Shown: positions 5,349 through 6,416 of the stretch, piece after piece
Layout of the letters: each line of letters starts with the position of its first letter
Numbering within the stretch: position 1 is the first letter of the stretch
From: Lentisphaeria bacterium
GTDB lineage: Bacteria; Verrucomicrobiota; Lentisphaeria; Oligosphaerales; Oligosphaeraceae
Reading direction: 5' to 3'
DNA: 6,416 bases
Assembly: GCA_028699735.1 (NCBI GenBank)
Contig: JAQVUB010000157.1
Location: forward strand, 1 to 6,416
Position numbers and translations under genes: made by a program
The notes under the pieces: generated by a model
The model's input: only the letters and a program-made list of their open reading frames with translations
Database searches by the model: none
Told to the model about the DNA's origin: nothing

Positions 5349-6416
5349 TGCCTGATAAAATTGTCCATCGCCTGACCATTTTGCAATCTCTCAAGAGTCT
5401 CCCGGATGTTTTGGCGGAGCGTGGATTTCCCCTGGATTTGCGTTGCGGTGGAAAAGGTACCTGCGGGAGATGCCGAATCGAGCTTCTCAGCGGGCGCTGG
5501 GAGTGCAACGGTCAGGAGCTGGCTGTTCCGGGTCAGGCAAAAGCCTGTCAGGTGCGCTTGCTCAGCGCCTCCGGTGAAATTGCCATTCCGGAAAATTCCC
5601 TGCAGCAGCGCAATGGTAAAATGTCTTCGGATTGGGTCTTTGGAACTTTGCCGAAATGTGCCGATGTGGTGATTGCGGTTGATCTGGGTACCACGACGAT
5701 TGCCGCAGTAAAAATTCAGCAGGGGCGGGTTCTGAGCCGGGCGAGTTGTTACAATGCGCAAAACCGCTTTGGCGATAATGTCATCACCCGTATCTGCCAC
5801 GCTGGAGCTTCCGCGGAAAATCTGGTGGAGTTGCAGCAGGCCGCAGTTTCTTCAATCAATGAACTGCTCCGAGAGCTTGATGCCAGGGACATTTGCCGCA
5901 TTGCCATCGCCGGCAATACGGTCATGAGCACCATCCTGCACGGCGTTGATCCCAGCCCCCTGGGAAAACTCCCATTCACCCCCCCATTGCGCATCTTCCC
6001 GATACGGAAAGCCTCGGAAATTGGGATAGAAGCCGACGTCCCGCTTTTGACCATTCCGGCCATCTCCGCCTATATTGGCGGTGATCTGACCGCCGGTCTG
6101 GCTGAACTCCAGCTCGCTCCCGGCGAAATGCTCGTCGACATCGGCACCAATTGCGAAATCATCTTCCATGCCCCGCAGGGCCTGGTTTGCGCTGCAGCAG
6201 CCGCCGGCCCCGCCTTTGAAGGCGCCGGAATCCACTGCGGCACGCGAGCCATCACGGGAGCCATCGATCATTACTTCGGAAACGGGGAATTCTCGGTAAT
6301 CGGTAATACTGAACCCAAGGGACTCTGCGGCTCCGCCATGCTTGATTTCCTGGCGATTGAACGTAAGCTTGGCCATCTCAATGAATTCGGCCGTCTGCAG
6401 CCGCAACGCGAGACCT
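5339..6416 (+). CDS. RACo-like corrinoid activator: [2Fe-2S] ferredoxin plus ASKHA ATPase (3'-truncated by window)
   Basis: The frame is open to the last base; 359 codons are visible of a family usually 500-630 residues long. Residues 1-83 form a plant-type ferredoxin domain with C36, C42, C45 and C70 as the C-x5-C-x2-C...C cluster ligands. A short linker leads to the middle domain, which starts with the nucleotide-binding VDLGTTT (D115). AGNTVMS (191-197), DIGTN (267-271), EGAGIHCG (294-301) and GLCGS (328-332) are the ASKHA-type motifs of the RACo/DUF4445 family. Such proteins couple ATP hydrolysis to electron transfer from the Fe-S cluster, returning inactive Co(II) corrinoid to Co(I). The neighbouring MtaA-like genes fit that role. 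The ATG at 5339 is chosen because it is the copy of the codon that overlapped the previous stop before the element inserted. In-frame ATGs also exist at 5225, 5279, 5336 and 5348, and none has a strong ribosome site, so the start is uncertain. Confidence 0.9.
   Translation, partial: MKSMPDKIVHRLTILQSLKSLPDVLAERGFPLDLRCGGKGTCGRCRIELLSGRWECNGQELAVPGQAKACQVRLLSASGEIAIPENSLQQRNGKMSSDWVFGTLPKCADVVIAVDLGTTTIAAVKIQQGRVLSRASCYNAQNRFGDNVITRICHAGASAENLVELQQAAVSSINELLRELDARDICRIAIAGNTVMSTILHGVDPSPLGKLPFTPPLRIFPIRKASEIGIEADVPLLTIPAISAYIGGDLTAGLAELQLAPGEMLVDIGTNCEIIFHAPQGLVCAAAAAGPAFEGAGIHCGTRAITGAIDHYFGNGEFSVIGNTEPKGLCGSAMLDFLAIERKLGHLNEFGRLQPQRET

Noticed and set aside
5219..6406. Long minus-strand open frames (5219-5800, 5852-6406)
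   Set aside because: They lie antisense to the RACo-like gene, whose frame carries clear ferredoxin and ASKHA motifs. The antisense frames are shadows.

Overview
This is a bacterial accessory region of roughly even GC content. Its unusually large amount of repeated and palindromic non-coding DNA, together with an expanded URO-D/corrinoid-type gene set, suggests an anaerobic environmental bacterium. The Planctomycetes-Verrucomicrobia-Lentisphaerae (PVC) group is my best guess, because the repeat families resemble ones I recall from those genomes. That placement is inference.

Layout. Positions 1-350 hold a large imperfect inverted repeat: two oppositely oriented copies of a structured ~120 bp unit around an 86 bp AT-rich centre. 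Positions 346-432 carry two short tandem arrays on either side of a hairpin, and 433-835 has no convincing gene. Two genes follow on the minus strand: a CYTH-domain phosphatase-like protein (836-1318), and upstream of it a divergent MraY-type membrane glycosyl-phosphate transferase (1369-2535). A 333 bp divergent intergenic region (2536-2868) contains a third type of tandem array, an inverted repeat and a 7-bp-period repeat. On the plus strand come two coupled URO-D-superfamily (MtaA/CmuA-like) methyltransferase genes (2869-3954 and 3956-4957). They are followed by a RACo-like ferredoxin/ASKHA corrinoid-activator gene (5339 onward), which runs off the end of the window.

The three plus-strand genes make sense together as part of a corrinoid-dependent methyl-transfer system. 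The URO-D proteins would move methyl groups to or from a methyl-cobamide carrier, and the RACo-like protein would reductively reactivate inactive Co(II) corrinoid. The corrinoid protein itself is not in the window.

The main discovery is a 375 bp non-autonomous mobile element (MITE-like, 4964-5338) between the second URO-D gene and the RACo-like gene. It has 15-bp terminal inverted repeats (13 of 15 matching) and a 10-bp target duplication, ATGAAGTCTA. Removing the element and one duplication in silico restores a 4-base ATGA stop/start overlap between the two genes. The insertion therefore split a translationally coupled operon while duplicating, and so preserving, the downstream start codon.
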